DNA from: Streptococcus hyointestinalis
Lineage (GTDB): Bacteria; Bacillota; Bacilli; Lactobacillales; Streptococcaceae
NCBI RefSeq assembly: GCF_900459405.1
Contig: NZ_UHFN01000007.1
Span: 1,984,001-2,048,000, forward strand
Direction: 5' to 3'
Length of the DNA stretch: 64,000 nt
Every line of letters starts with the position of its first letter. Within the stretch, counting starts at the first letter, position 1. The notes under the pieces are model-generated. The model did not search any database and was not told the origin of the DNA. It worked only from the letters and a program-made list of their open reading frames with translations. Below are positions 27,650 through 36,875 of the stretch, piece by piece. A program made the position numbers and the translations under genes.

Positions 27650-29089
27650 ATGAATTTACCAACAGAGGTTCGCTATCGTCCTTATGCGGATTGGACAGAC
27701 ACAGAAATGGCAACTATAAAGGAAAATATGGCAAAATCACCTTGGCATGCCACCTATCATATTGAGCCAAAGACTGGGCTTTTAAACGACCCAAATGGTT
27801 TTTCTTACTTTAATGGTAAGTACCATCTTTTCTATCAAAACTGGCCTTATGGCCCTGCTCACGGTCTTAAACAGTGGGTACACACTGAAAGTGACGACTT
27901 GGTACACTTTAGAGAAACAGGTGTTACACTCAAGCCCGACACAGCTCACGATAGCCACGGCGCTTACTCTGGTAGCGCTTATCCTATCGGAGACGAGCTT
28001 TTCCTCTTTTATACTGGAAATGTCCGTGACGAAAACTGGGTGCGTGACCCACTGCAAATCGGCGCTTTCATGGATAAAGAGGGTAATATCAAAAAATTCA
28101 AAGACGTCCTCATCCAGCAACCTGCTGACGTCACTGAGCACTTCCGTGACCCACAGGTCTTTAACTACAAGGGACAGCTCTACGCTATCGTAGGCGCTCA
28201 AAGCCTTGATAAAAAAGGCTTTATCAAGCTTTACAAGGCCAATAACAACGATGTACATGACTGGGCATTTGTTGGCAATCTAGACTTTGCTGGTACTGGT
28301 AGCGAGTACATGATTGAGTGTCCAAACCTTGTCTTTGTTGATGATAAGCCTGTACTTATCTACAGCCCACAAGGACTGGACAAGACTGAGCTGGCTTATG
28401 ACAATATCTATCCAAACACTTATAAAATCGCAGATAGCTTTGACCCTGGACAGGCTAAACTCATCAATCCCTCTGCTATCCACAACCTAGACTACGGTTT
28501 TGAAGCCTATGCGACACAAGGCTTTAATACGCCAGACGGGCGTGCCTTTATCGTTAGCTGGATTGGGCTTCCTGATGTGGATTATCCAAGTGACAAATAC
28601 GACTATCAAGGGGCTATGAGTCTGGTCAAAGAGCTCACGATCAAAGATGGCAAACTCTACCAGTACCCAGTCGCCGCCATGGCGGAGCTTAGACAAAGCG
28701 AAGAAGCCTTTGCGGATAAAACTGCAACCAATAACACCTACGAGCTTGAGCTTGAAGTGGCAGAAAACACGCAAGCTGAAATCGTCCTCTTTGCTGATGA
28801 CAACAAAAAAGGACTTCGCCTTCATATCGATACAGCAGCTGGTCGCTTTGGGCTTGACCGCTCAGAAGCTGGTGAGCAATACGCTACAGACTTTGGTGTG
28901 ACACGCACCTGCCCTATCCCTCAAAAGGCATGCACACTTAACATCTTTGTCGATAAATCCATTGTTGAAATCTTTATCAACAAAGGTGAGGAAGTGCTAA
29001 CCAGCCGTGTCTATCCTTTTGATGGGCAAACAGGTATCGCTCTTACAAAAGGCAATGTTTCTGGAAAATACTTTGAGCTTCACAACTAG
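27650..29089 (+). CDS. scrB: Sucrose-6-phosphate hydrolase (GH32)
   Basis: Splits sucrose-6-phosphate into glucose-6-phosphate and fructose. The GH32 nucleophile Asp47 is in LLNDPNGF. The transition-state Asp is in HFRDPQVF (about 169) and the acid/base Glu in IECPNLVF (about 224). A five-blade propeller N-terminal part and a C-terminal beta-sandwich (IFVDKSIVEIFINKGE) are recognisable. Length is 479 residues, with no signal peptide. scrR follows 12 bp later, so the two are cotranscribed from the operator-controlled promoter. Confidence 0.96.
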   Translation: MNLPTEVRYRPYADWTDTEMATIKENMAKSPWHATYHIEPKTGLLNDPNGFSYFNGKYHLFYQNWPYGPAHGLKQWVHTESDDLVHFRETGVTLKPDTAHDSHGAYSGSAYPIGDELFLFYTGNVRDENWVRDPLQIGAFMDKEGNIKKFKDVLIQQPADVTEHFRDPQVFNYKGQLYAIVGAQSLDKKGFIKLYKANNNDVHDWAFVGNLDFAGTGSEYMIECPNLVFVDDKPVLIYSPQGLDKTELAYDNIYPNTYKIADSFDPGQAKLINPSAIHNLDYGFEAYATQGFNTPDGRAFIVSWIGLPDVDYPSDKYDYQGAMSLVKELTIKDGKLYQYPVAAMAELRQSEEAFADKTATNNTYELELEVAENTQAEIVLFADDNKKGLRLHIDTAAGRFGLDRSEAGEQYATDFGVTRTCPIPQKACTLNIFVDKSIVEIFINKGEEVLTSRVYPFDGQTGIALTKGNVSGKYFELHN

Positions 29090-29101
29090 AATGGGGCAAA
29101 C

Positions 29102-30067
29102 ATGGTTGCAAAATTAACTGACGTCGCAAAACTGGCTGGGGTTAGCCCTACGACAGTTTCACGTGTCATCAACAACAAGGGCTATCTCTCTGAAAAGACC
29201 ATTCAAAAAGTCAGAGCAGCCATGCGAGAGTTAGGCTATAAGCCTAACAATCTCGCTCGTAGCTTGCAAGGAAAGTCCGCCCAGCTGGTGGGGCTTATCT
29301 TTCCCAACATCAGCAATATCTTTTATGCAGAGCTGATTGAGCACTTAGAAATCGAGCTCTTTAAGCGAGGCTATAAAACCATTATCTGTAACAGTGAAAG
29401 CGACCCTAAAAAAGAGCGTGAGTATTTGGAGATGTTAGAAGCCAATCAAGTAGACGGTATCATCTCAAGTAGCCACAACCTAGGCATTGACGACTACGAA
29501 AAGGTCGAAGCGCCTATCGTTGCCTTTGACCGCAACCTTGCGCCAAATGTCCCTATTGTCGCTTCTGACAACTTTGAAGGGGGCATTCTCGCTGCTAAAA
29601 CCTTACAAAAAAATGGTTGCCAGAAGATTATTATGATTTCTGGAAATGACAACTCCGACTCACCAACAGGGCTGCGTCAGCTAGGCTTTTCCTATCACCT
29701 CAAAAAGCAAGCTGAGGTCATTCGTATCCCACGAGATTTATCCACTATCAGACGAGAAATGCAGCTCAAGTCAGCCCTTACAAAATACCAGCCTGACGGT
29801 GTCTTTGCCTCAGATGATTTGACCGCTATGGTACTCATCAAGGTCGCAGAACAGCTAGGCTTGAGCATTCCGCAGGACCTGAAAATCATTGGTTACGATG
29901 GCACACAGTTCATCCAAGACTACTACCCTAGACTCACAACGATTAAACAACCTATCAAGGAAATCGCAGAACTCTGTGTCGAGGTCTTGCTGAAAAAAAT
30001 GGCAAAAGAAAAAACCGCCAAAGACTACGTACTGCCTATCACGCTACATGCTGGCTCTAGCAGCTAA
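29102..30067 (+). CDS. scrR: LacI-family sucrose operon repressor
   Basis: 321 residues. The N-terminal helix-turn-helix is TDVAKLAGVSPTTVSRVINN (about 6-25), followed by the hinge YKPNNLARSL and a periplasmic-binding-protein-like effector domain. It follows scrB closely and is expected to bind the palindromes between scrA and scrB, lowering expression of both when sucrose is absent. Autoregulation follows from its place downstream of scrB. Confidence 0.94.
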   Translation: MVAKLTDVAKLAGVSPTTVSRVINNKGYLSEKTIQKVRAAMRELGYKPNNLARSLQGKSAQLVGLIFPNISNIFYAELIEHLEIELFKRGYKTIICNSESDPKKEREYLEMLEANQVDGIISSSHNLGIDDYEKVEAPIVAFDRNLAPNVPIVASDNFEGGILAAKTLQKNGCQKIIMISGNDNSDSPTGLRQLGFSYHLKKQAEVIRIPRDLSTIRREMQLKSALTKYQPDGVFASDDLTAMVLIKVAEQLGLSIPQDLKIIGYDGTQFIQDYYPRLTTIKQPIKEIAELCVEVLLKKMAKEKTAKDYVLPITLHAGSSS

Positions 30068-30099
30068 AAAACTCGCTACTTGTAAGTAGCGAGTTTTTG
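30066..30099 (+). terminator. scrR terminator
   Basis: ACTCGCTACT (30071-30080) pairs with AGTAGCGAGT (30085-30094), flanked by A and T runs. Its T-tract is the 8-bp target duplication of ISL3 copy 2. Confidence 0.9.
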
Positions 30100-30414
30100 T
30101 GGCTCTTTGTCAACTGTAGTGGGTAGATGAAAAGCTAACACCTATAGAGGACGACATTCGTTCTCTCTTTCTTTATCCCTTTCCTATTTTTTGGAGATAA
30201 GCTGAAAAGGGCTACCCCCAGCCCTTTTCACTGTTCAAAGCAATATAAATCTTGGTTTTAAAGTTCTTAAAGTTCCTAAACCCGAAAGCCTGTCTCTTGA
30301 TGTCCTTGATGAGTTTATTAGTCGCTTCCAGTTTAGCATTGGAATAGGATAGTTCAATGGCGTTCGTGATATATAGTTTGTTAGTTTCTATATAGTATGT
30401 GTTATACTATACTT

Positions 30415-30709
30415 ATGAAAAGTTACGGAATAGATTTTAGAAAACGAGTTATTAATTATGTAGAGGCTGGTCATTCCAAAAAAGAAACGTGTCAGTTATT
30501 TGGAATTAGCACTAATACACTGTATCTGTGGGAGAAACAACTCAAAGAACTAGGTCATTTGGAGCGCCAAAAAAGAAAACCAAGCCCTCGCAAATTGCCA
30601 TTGGATAAGTTAGAAGCCTATGTCAAGGAACATCCAGATGCTTTCTTAAGGGAAATTGCAGAGCATTTTGACTGTAGTATTCCCTCAGTTTGGGCTGCCT
30701 TAAAAAAAC
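30415..30709 (+). pseudogene. IS630 transposase, N-terminal ORF (interrupted)
   Basis: Encodes KSYGIDFRKRVINYVEAGHS with a helix-turn-helix (KKETCQLFGISTNTLYLWEKQ) and a second one near EIAEHFDCSIPSVWAALKK, where the IS30 duplication begins. The reading frame resumes after 31887 with LNIT. I start at the ATG at 30415; another ATG at 30397 is possible. An extended -10 (TGTTATACT, ending 30408) lies 6 bp upstream, so the mRNA may be leaderless. Confidence 0.85.
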
Positions 30710-31875
30710 CCCCACTTGTCAAGTCAAGTGCAACAAGTTCATTGATAACTAGAGCTCCAGAGGTTAAGCTGTTTGGGCTAGCCCAAACAAAATATTTGCG
30801 GTTTTATACTTGTGAAGTCGTCTAGGTCTGTCATTGATAGCAGAGACGTAGTGATTGAGTTCTTCTGTCGTTAGTGAGTTAAGAGAGACACCTTTTGGGA
30901 GAAACTCTCTCAAGAGACCATTGAAATTTTCATTTGTTCCTCTTTCATGAGAAGCATAAGGATGGGCAAAATAGACTTCCACACCTTTTAAGTCTGACAA
31001 GCTACTGAACTCTGAGCCATTGTCCGATGTGATGGAGCGAATAGGGTACTGCGATAGTAAGCTCTTAACAGCCCTATTGATGGTTTCTGCTTGTTTATTA
31101 GCCAATTTTACAGCGATGGCAAATCGTGTTTGACGCTCTACTAAGGTCAAAATAACAGCTTCACCTTTGGTTTTCTTGCCAAGAACCAAATCAATCTCCC
31201 AATGCCCAAATTCAGAACGGTCATTGATACACTCTGGACGTTCTTCAATGGATTTTCCTAAGATTTTCGTCGTGGCCTTAGGCGTTACTTTAGACCGTTT
31301 TCGGATGCACACCATCTTAGGTAAATCAATCGGTTTAACCCTCAACAGTCCGTCTTTGATGTAACGATACACTGTCTTGGTGGAAGGGATAACTTCCAGT
31401 GGATGTTTTTCTCGGTAAGTTTGAACAAAGCTATCGACACTGTGACAGCGAGGTTTCGTTTTCAGGGCTTTCTCAAGTTCCTTGAAGAAGGTCTGGGAAC
31501 AGTACGATAGTTTATGATAAGCACTTTTTCGACGATTGGTTTCATAAACACGTTGACCACTATCTGGAAAGTAAACCGTTGAGTAGATTCGTTTCCCGTT
31601 CTTATCTTGAACCTGAGAAACACTTCCTCGTTTGATTTCCCGACTGATGGTTGAGCGATGACGCCCAAGCAGACGAGCAATCTCAGAGGGGGTCTTGCCC
31701 ATCTTGAGATAGGCGCTGATTTCTCCGCGTTCAGAGGCTGAAAGGTGTGAGTATAACGATTTTTTGGTAGAATGATTAGTGGACATGTTCATCTGCTTTC
31801 TATACTGAGTTGGGGAATTCTAGTATATCAGATAAACATGTCTTTTTTTGTTGCACTTCATTTTACAACACGGGG
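30710..31875 (-). mobile_element. IS30-family insertion sequence, copy 1
   Basis: 1166 bp with CCCC...GGGG ends and inverted repeats containing AAGTGCAACAA. It is flanked by a 12-bp direct repeat CCTTAAAAAAAC at 30698-30709 and 31876-31887. It is nearly identical to copy 2 at 38008-39172, so at least one copy moved recently. It splits the IS630 transposase gene. Confidence 0.93.
30764..31786 (-). CDS. IS30-family transposase, copy 1
   Basis: About 340 residues, intact. The N-terminal helix-turn-helix is SASERGEISAYLKMGKTPSE followed by IARLLGRHRSTISREIKRG. The DDE core has GHWEIDLVLGKK (first Asp), ITSDNGSEFSS (second Asp) and a Glu in ERGTNENFNGLLREFLPKG. It differs from copy 2 by only a few residues (Cys for Ser in MVCIRKRS). 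The start at 31786 corresponds to copy 2; 31792 is an alternative. Confidence 0.94.
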   Translation of the reverse strand: MSTNHSTKKSLYSHLSASERGEISAYLKMGKTPSEIARLLGRHRSTISREIKRGSVSQVQDKNGKRIYSTVYFPDSGQRVYETNRRKSAYHKLSYCSQTFFKELEKALKTKPRCHSVDSFVQTYREKHPLEVIPSTKTVYRYIKDGLLRVKPIDLPKMVCIRKRSKVTPKATTKILGKSIEERPECINDRSEFGHWEIDLVLGKKTKGEAVILTLVERQTRFAIAVKLANKQAETINRAVKSLLSQYPIRSITSDNGSEFSSLSDLKGVEVYFAHPYASHERGTNENFNGLLREFLPKGVSLNSLTTEELNHYVSAINDRPRRLHKYKTANILFGLAQTA

Positions 31876-31887
31876 CCTTAAAAAAAC

Positions 31888-32442
31888 TGAACATCACTTT
31901 AAAAAAAGACCACAACCTATAAAGAACAAGATAGCGAAAAGGTGAGACGCTATCTTGATGTTTTAGCCTGCTTTCCAAACACCCCTATTGTTTATATTGA
32001 TGAGACTGGCATTGATACTTATCTTTATCGTCACAAAGCTAGAGCACCTCGAGGGGAGAAAGTATACGACAAGGTAAGTGGACGCAGATTCGAAAGAATT
32101 TCGGTAGTAGCTGGTCAAATTGGTTCTAAAATTATAGCCCCCTTGCTTTATCATGGAACGATGACAGCGGAATTATTTATCAAGTGGTATCAGGAGCAGC
32201 TATTGCCATCCTTGACAGAACCCCATGTCATCATTATGGATAATGCAGCTTTTCACCCCAAGAAACAACTAGATGAGCTTGCAGTGGCTAAGGGACACTA
32301 TTTTCTTCCGCTTCCACCTTATTCCCCTGAACTCAATCCCATCGAACAGTTTTGGGCTACTCTAAAAAGAAAGGTGACTGAATTGTTAAGAACAGGTCGT
32401 TCTGTTCAGTCTGCTTTGGAATACTATTTTAAAACTAAATAA
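31888..32442 (+). pseudogene. IS630 transposase, C-terminal ORF
   Basis: Carries the DDE catalytic part: VYIDETGIDTY (first Asp), VIIMDNAAFHPK (second Asp) and LPPYSPELNPIEQFWATLKRK (Glu). It is in the -1 frame relative to the N-terminal ORF. A run of seven A at 31901-31907 is the probable slip site, as usual for IS630 elements with two ORFs. Both ORFs would be functional if the IS30 copy were excised precisely. Confidence 0.85.
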
Positions 32443-32489
32443 CTATAAGTTTTATACTTTAGAAAGGTCTTAAAAACAGTCTTGAAGGC

Positions 32490-33603
32490 TGTACCTTTGT
32501 CAATGATGTGAGACCTAAAATGTTATTTTGAAGTTATCCATTTGTTAAGCTTTACTAGGAGCTAGCTTCTAGTAAAGCTTTTCTGATATCGATAGGAGAT
32601 TTCCATCCTAAAGTTTGCATAGGGAGTCGATTAGAACGATAAAGATAGGTTTTCATCTGCTTGATGAGGTCGTCATAGGAGTAAAAGGTCAGGTGCTGGT
32701 AGAGACGTCGATTGTCATTTCGATGACTGCGTTCAACCTTGCCATTATGTCTTGGTGTTCGAGGACGAATCAGCTTGTGCTCAATGCCAAGTTCCTGACA
32801 CAGCAAGTCTAGTGGGTGAACTTGTTTGGTCTCTTTGAAATGAGTGAACTCAAAGCCATTATCCGTTTGGAGGATTTTGGGTTTGTATCCAAAGTGTTTG
32901 ATAGCCATTTTGAGAAATTGAACCGTTGAGTAGGACGACTGCTCTTTGAAAGGGAATATAAAGCGTTCTCGACTGGCCTCATCAATAACGGTGTACTGGT
33001 AGAACTTGTCAGGTAGTTTTCCTGTGTAGCAGTGAGTTGGGACGTATTTGACATCCATCTGCCACTTGATACCGAGTTTAGTCGGCGTGTCATATGGTTT
33101 TGGGACATAAGGTTTGTTCTTTGTTTTAGGGGATTTGAAGAAGTCCAGCTTTCTCAAGATTCGAAAGAGTGAGCAAGGGTGCCTATCATATCCCTTGTTG
33201 GTTTTGAGCTTGTAGAAGATTTCGATGAGTGTTGCGTTTGGATTTCTGCGGATACAATTTTTGATCCATGTCAGTTCTTGAGCGGTATGAGCCTTTGGAT
33301 GTGGTGTTAGAGGTCGATGGGATCGATTTTTCAGCGACTCTTTTGTGCCATCAAATCGCTTATTCCAGCGCATGAGAGAGGCTTTTGAAACTTTGTAACG
33401 TCGACAGATGAAGGCGACAGAGGCACCATTTTGGTAGGTTTTAACAGCGTGGTAGCGTGTTTCTAGAGTATGTGGTAAATAGCGAAGATTTTGTGATATA
33501 CTAGTCATGAGAAGATTCCTTTTTGGTGAGTGGTGGTACTCTTATCATATCAGGGAATCTTCTTTTTGACTTATAGAAGTCTCACATCTATTGTAACGCT
33601 ACA
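32490..33603 (-). mobile_element. IS481-like element with 24-bp target duplication
   Basis: 1114 bp with TGT...ACA ends. Inverted repeats TGTACCTTTG... and TGTAGCGTTA... share GATGTGAGAC about 16 bases in. The ISL3 sequence beginning GGTCTTAAAAACAG is repeated exactly for 24 bp at 32466-32489 and 33604-33627. The single transposase gene is intact. Confidence 0.88.
32555..33508 (-). CDS. IS481-like DDE transposase
   Basis: 317 residues. An N-terminal helix-turn-helix (GASVAFICRRYKVSKASLMRW) and a second HTH region (ELTWIKNCIRRNP) are followed by an integrase core. Its catalytic residues are visible in KWQMDVKYVP (Asp), LQTDNGFEFTH (Asp) and TPRHNGKVERSHRND (Glu). No frameshift is needed, unlike IS3. 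Assignment to IS481 rests on the single ORF and the TGT ends; the long target duplication instead recalls IS1202-type elements. Confidence 0.88.
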   Translation of the reverse strand: MTSISQNLRYLPHTLETRYHAVKTYQNGASVAFICRRYKVSKASLMRWNKRFDGTKESLKNRSHRPLTPHPKAHTAQELTWIKNCIRRNPNATLIEIFYKLKTNKGYDRHPCSLFRILRKLDFFKSPKTKNKPYVPKPYDTPTKLGIKWQMDVKYVPTHCYTGKLPDKFYQYTVIDEASRERFIFPFKEQSSYSTVQFLKMAIKHFGYKPKILQTDNGFEFTHFKETKQVHPLDLLCQELGIEHKLIRPRTPRHNGKVERSHRNDNRRLYQHLTFYSYDDLIKQMKTYLYRSNRLPMQTLGWKSPIDIRKALLEASS

Positions 33604-34823
33604 GGTCTTAAAAACAGTCTTGAAGGCAGGATTGACAAGGTTAAGGTTGTCTTCTAGAAGCTCGAAGAAATACTTCGAGTTCCTCTCTTGGAAATGGAAG
33701 AGGAGAATCTGGTAGAGGTCATAATAGAATTTTAGTTGGTCTGAGAACTCGAGTGTTTTCTGAACAACCTCTTTCGGTGTCAAGGTGTGCCCAAAGGTGC
33801 GAGAATAAAAGAGGTTCTGAGACAGTTTACGGCAGTCTTTTTGGAGAATCCGCTAGTGATTTTTCATGGCTCGATAAGGTAGGGAAGGTGTATCAAATGT
33901 TTTCATAATGTCAATTCTAGTTGACATCATAGCCCGGCTCAGGTGCTGGATAATGTGAAATCGATCAAGAACAATTTTCGCTCTTGGAAATAGCTGTTTG
34001 ATGATGGGAATATAGCTACCCGACATGTCCACCGTCACGACCTTGACAGTATTTCTAACGGCTCTAGGATACTTGTAGAAATGGTTCTTTATGGTTGCTT
34101 GGCGGTTATTCTCGAGAATGGTCACAATGCGTCTCGTCTCAAAATCCTGGGCAATAAAGGCAAGTTTTCCTTTGTTCCGACTAAATTCATCACAGCTTAA
34201 GACTTTTGGTAATGTCGTAAAATCTTGAGGAAATTGAAACTGAGCCAATTTTCTCTGTACGACGGAAACGGAAATGTGTAGTCTCCTAGCGATAGCTGAG
34301 TTGGTCATGTTTTCTGTGTGTAGTTGAGTGACTTTCTCCCAGATTGGTTGTGAAATCTGACAGTTTTTCTTGACCAGAGGTGTCTCAGAAACGGTTACTT
34401 TTTGGCAAGATTTACACTGAAACCGCCGCTTCTTAAGCAGTAGGAGGGTTGGAAAACCCTGACAATCCAAAATTGGAATTTTTGAGGGCATTTGAAAATC
34501 GTACTTGATACATTTTTCTTGGCAATGAGGACAGCTAGGACTGTCGTAATCTAGCTTTGCCCTGATTTCTAGATGGGTTTGATGTTTCAAAACGAATAGA
34601 ATTTTAATGTTTTTATCTTTGATTCCGATAAGTTCTGTGGTATGATCTTCGCTTTTTTATTTCTAGGCTCAGGAATCAAGAGTCACTTCCCTGACTCTTG
34701 ATTTATTCCATATGAAGACTTTCTAATGAGGTAACCGCCCAATAACAAGGTATATTGAAAAGGCTCCATAATTTCCAGATGGGTTTACCCACTACAGAAA
34801 TTATAGAGCCGTTTTTGTGTGCA

Positions 34824-34853
34824 CAAAAAGACAAGGTTATCCTTGTCTTTTTG
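34824..34853 (-). terminator. nusB operon terminator
   Basis: A 13-bp perfect stem (34824-34836 with 34841-34853, loop TTAT) carries T-tails on both strands. It overlaps the end of nusB. Confidence 0.9.
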
Positions 34854-35286
34854 CTCCATCTGTTACAAATTGGCTGAGAACGCCGTTGATAAACTTGGCG
34901 GATGTTTCATCAGCGTATTTTTTAGCAATCTCAATCACTTCATTGACAGCGACACGGTCTGGTGTTTCTTCAAAATAGCTAATTTCAAACAATCCGAGAC
35001 GTAAAAGTGTCTTGTCCACAAGACTCAAGCGCTCAAGCGACCAGCCAGTCTTTAGCTTTTCAGAGATAGCTTGGTCAATAGCTGCACGCTCATCCAAAGT
35101 CCCTTTGATGAGATTCATCAAGAAAGCTGGCAAGTTGACCTCGGTCTCTTCGCTAATCGCCTTGTCATAAGTGTAAGCAAAATGAGCTGCTTCTAGCATA
35201 TCGCCCTCAAACTCTAGGCTAAAGAGAGCTTGAAAGGCACGCTCACGTAAATCACGTCTTGAATCGATAAATCCATTTTTAGTCAT
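34837..35286 (-). CDS. nusB: Transcription antitermination factor NusB
   Basis: All-helical RNA-binding protein that joins NusE (S10) on boxA to prevent Rho termination in rRNA operons. The N-terminal [16 protein letters not shown] and the C-terminal [28 protein letters not shown] are diagnostic. I start at the ATG at 35286 (149 residues), which overlaps the asp23 gene by 8 bp and has GAGGAT upstream. The order efp-asp23-nusB on one strand is the usual streptococcal operon. Confidence 0.95.
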   Translation of the reverse strand: MTKNGFIDSRRDLRERAFQALFSLEFEGDMLEAAHFAYTYDKAISEETEVNLPAFLMNLIKGTLDERAAIDQAISEKLKTGWSLERLSLVDKTLLRLGLFEISYFEETPDRVAVNEVIEIAKKYADETSAKFINGVLSQFVTDGAKRQG

Positions 35287-35668
35287 CCAAGAAATCCTCA
35301 TTAAATAGTGATTTCATGTCAGGTTTTGGTGTCTTTTCTGGGACGATACCTTCAACATGGATATTAACCTCAGCAATCACAACTTCTGCCATATCGTAAA
35401 CAGCAGACTTGACGGCTTGTTGGATAGCCATTGAGACGGCAGGAACATTGACTCCGTACTGCAGATAGACATAAATATCTGCAACGACATTGCCTGCTTC
35501 GTCCGTTGTGAGGTAAACACCTCGGCTGAGGGTTGATTTGCTAAGGCTATCTGCAACGCCTTTGTTACGAAGTGAGTGAACACCGTCAACCTTAGTGGCT
35601 GAAATACCTGTTATAACTTCTAAGACACGTGGTGAGATAACAATATCACCGATAGTTTCAGTTGTCAT
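35279..35668 (-). CDS. Asp23/Gls24-family envelope stress protein (YqhY-like)
   Basis: 129 residues. The N-terminus ([25 protein letters not shown]) and central [17 protein letters not shown] are typical of the Asp23 domain. It has no membrane anchor of its own. Homologues next to nusB/accB (YqhY) are linked to fatty-acid synthesis control; Gls24 relatives are linked to envelope stress. Lies between efp and nusB in one operon. Confidence 0.9.
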   Translation of the reverse strand: MTTETIGDIVISPRVLEVITGISATKVDGVHSLRNKGVADSLSKSTLSRGVYLTTDEAGNVVADIYVYLQYGVNVPAVSMAIQQAVKSAVYDMAEVVIAEVNIHVEGIVPEKTPKPDMKSLFNEDFLDD

Positions 35669-35699
35669 AGCCTATCCTTTCTAAAATGATACTTAGGGT

Positions 35700-36260
35700 T
35701 TAGGCACGTGAAACGTATGTGCCTTCTTGTGTGTTGATAACGAGTTTTTGACCCGCTTCGATAAAGTCTGGGACGTTGACCACAAGACCTGTTTCAAGAG
35801 TCGCAGGTTTCCCTGAACCTGTTACTGTAGCGCCTTTGATAGATGGTTGTGTTTCTGTTACAGTCAACTCAACAGTTGTTGGAACAGTCACACCGATAAC
35901 CTCTGTACCGTAGAATTGGATTTTCACTTCAGCATTTTCAAGGATGTAGAGCAGTTCTTGCTCAACGTTGGCTACTGGAATTTCGTATTGTTCGTAGTTT
36001 TCGGTATCCATGAAATAAGCTGTGCCGTCCATTTGGTAAAGGTATTGTGCTGGACGTGTTTCGATGATAGCTTGTTCAAATTTTTCTTCTGGACGGAAAG
36101 TTGTATCAAAAGTTGAACCAGTACGCACGTCACGCAATTTCATACGCATAACAGTGTTTCCTTTACCTGGTTTGTGGTGGCTGGCTTCAAGGACTTTAAT
36201 CAATTTGCCATCAGCTGTTTCAAAAGTCATACCAGCTCTAAGTTTACTTGCTTCAATCAT
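35700..36260 (-). CDS. efp: Elongation factor P
   Basis: 186-residue L-shaped protein that rescues ribosomes stalled on polyproline. It has three beta-barrel domains: KOW-like (1-65, with the tip loop [13 protein letters not shown] carrying the lysine near 32), OB (66-130) and the C-terminal OB fold ([25 protein letters not shown]). GAGG precedes the ATG. It is the first gene of efp-asp23-nusB. Confidence 0.97.
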   Translation of the reverse strand: MIEASKLRAGMTFETADGKLIKVLEASHHKPGKGNTVMRMKLRDVRTGSTFDTTFRPEEKFEQAIIETRPAQYLYQMDGTAYFMDTENYEQYEIPVANVEQELLYILENAEVKIQFYGTEVIGVTVPTTVELTVTETQPSIKGATVTGSGKPATLETGLVVNVPDFIEAGQKLVINTQEGTYVSRA

Positions 36261-36356
36261 TATTATTACCTCTTTGTTAAATCTTAATCACTTCATTCTA
36301 TCATAAATAGCCTGTATTCTCAAATATTTTTTGCGTGCTAAAGGCTTATTGCTACT

Positions 36357-36383
36357 AAAAAATCAAGCCATTTTGGCTTGATT
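36357..36383 (-). terminator. Terminator of the dCMP deaminase gene
   Basis: AATCAAGCCA (36361-36370) pairs with TGGCTTGATT (36374-36383). On the minus strand a T-run follows. Confidence 0.85.
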
Positions 36384-36410
36384 CGTCTCATTGATGATAA
36401 GTTCCTACTC

Positions 36411-36866
36411 CTAACTGTCGTCACCCAAGTGCACATGAGGAACGTCGTGCTGTGTGTAGACGACGCCTTTTTTCTCAAGCAGTTCGATAGCAAAAGGATG
36501 AGGACGATAAGCCGTCTTATAGGTTATCTTTGTGATACCAGCCTGCAAGAGCGCCTTGGTGCAGTTGATACAAGGAAAGTGCGTCACGTAGATTTCAGTG
36601 TTGTTTGTGGAAATGCCTTCTTTTGCGCACTGGATGAGGGCATTCATCTCAGCGTGAACGGTACGAATGCAGTGCCCATCCTCCATCTCATGCCCCACCT
36701 CGCTACAGTTTTCAAGGCTTGACACCCCACCGTTGTAGCCCGTTGCGATGATACGATTGTCCTTGACGAGAACCGCACCGACAAAGGCTCGGTCGCAGGT
36801 TGAGCGCTTTGAGATCAGCTCTGCATTTGCCATAAAATAATCTTGCCATGATAGACGATCTGTCAT
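36411..36866 (-). CDS. comEB: Deoxycytidylate deaminase
   Basis: Zinc enzyme that converts dCMP to dUMP for thymidylate synthesis, 151 residues. The zinc ligands and catalytic Glu lie in VHAEMNAL and [22 protein letters not shown] closes the fold. The comEB name comes from the Bacillus homologue and does not imply a competence role here. It lies 9 bp after pepP and is probably cotranscribed with it. Confidence 0.93.
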   Translation of the reverse strand: MTDRLSWQDYFMANAELISKRSTCDRAFVGAVLVKDNRIIATGYNGGVSSLENCSEVGHEMEDGHCIRTVHAEMNALIQCAKEGISTNNTEIYVTHFPCINCTKALLQAGITKITYKTAYRPHPFAIELLEKKGVVYTQHDVPHVHLGDDS

Positions 36867-36875
36867 AGTAACCTC

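Larger units (their letters stand above)
30374..32445 (+). mobile_element. IS630-family element (IS630-Spn1-like) interrupted by IS30
   Basis: Inserted at a TA dinucleotide of the ISL3 backbone, with TA at 30372-30373 and 32446-32447. The ends TAGTTTGTTAGTTT and, inverted, TAGTTATTTAGTTT form the terminal repeats. Without the IS30 copy (1166 bp plus a 12-bp duplication) it would be about 0.9 kb, a normal size. Target TA duplication is the hallmark of the IS630/Tc1 group. Confidence 0.9.
30225..34660 (-). pseudogene. ISL3-family transposase remnant, split and nonsense-mutated
   Basis: Pieces in order of the protein: 34660-33628 (N-terminal and central part, best visible from 34590), the short bridging part 32448-32489, and the C-terminal tail about 30225-30373. 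A TGG to TAG change at about 33852-33854 stops the frame where copy 1 has MKNHWRILQ. The N-terminus also lacks a clear start codon before HTTELIGIKD. So the gene had decayed or was being lost independently of the insertions. It is homologous to the intact copy at 2268-3539. Confidence 0.85.
30101..34810 (-). mobile_element. Degenerate ISL3-family element, copy 2, carrying nested insertions
   Basis: The left end GGCTCTTTG..CTGTAGTGGGT starts at 30101. The right end (reverse complement GGCTCTATA..CTGTAGTGGGT) ends at 34810. A perfect 8-bp duplication GTTTTTGT lies at 30093-30100 and 34811-34818. Inside, an IS630 element (30374-32445) and an IS481-like element (32490-33603) split the transposase gene. 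Removing them restores a continuous ISL3 backbone of about 1.5 kb. The 5' end of its transposase region also carries a hairpin near 34674-34705. Confidence 0.92.

Noticed and set aside
34674..34705. Hairpin with ATCAAGAGTCA arms inside ISL3 copy 2 as a functional terminator
   Set aside because: It lies inside a degenerate element with no transcribed gene that would need it.
35699..36260. Various ORFs above 60 codons on strands opposite to efp, secA, uvrA, recG and the activase gene
   Set aside because: They are shadows of strongly conserved genes, with no ribosome sites and no recognisable domains.
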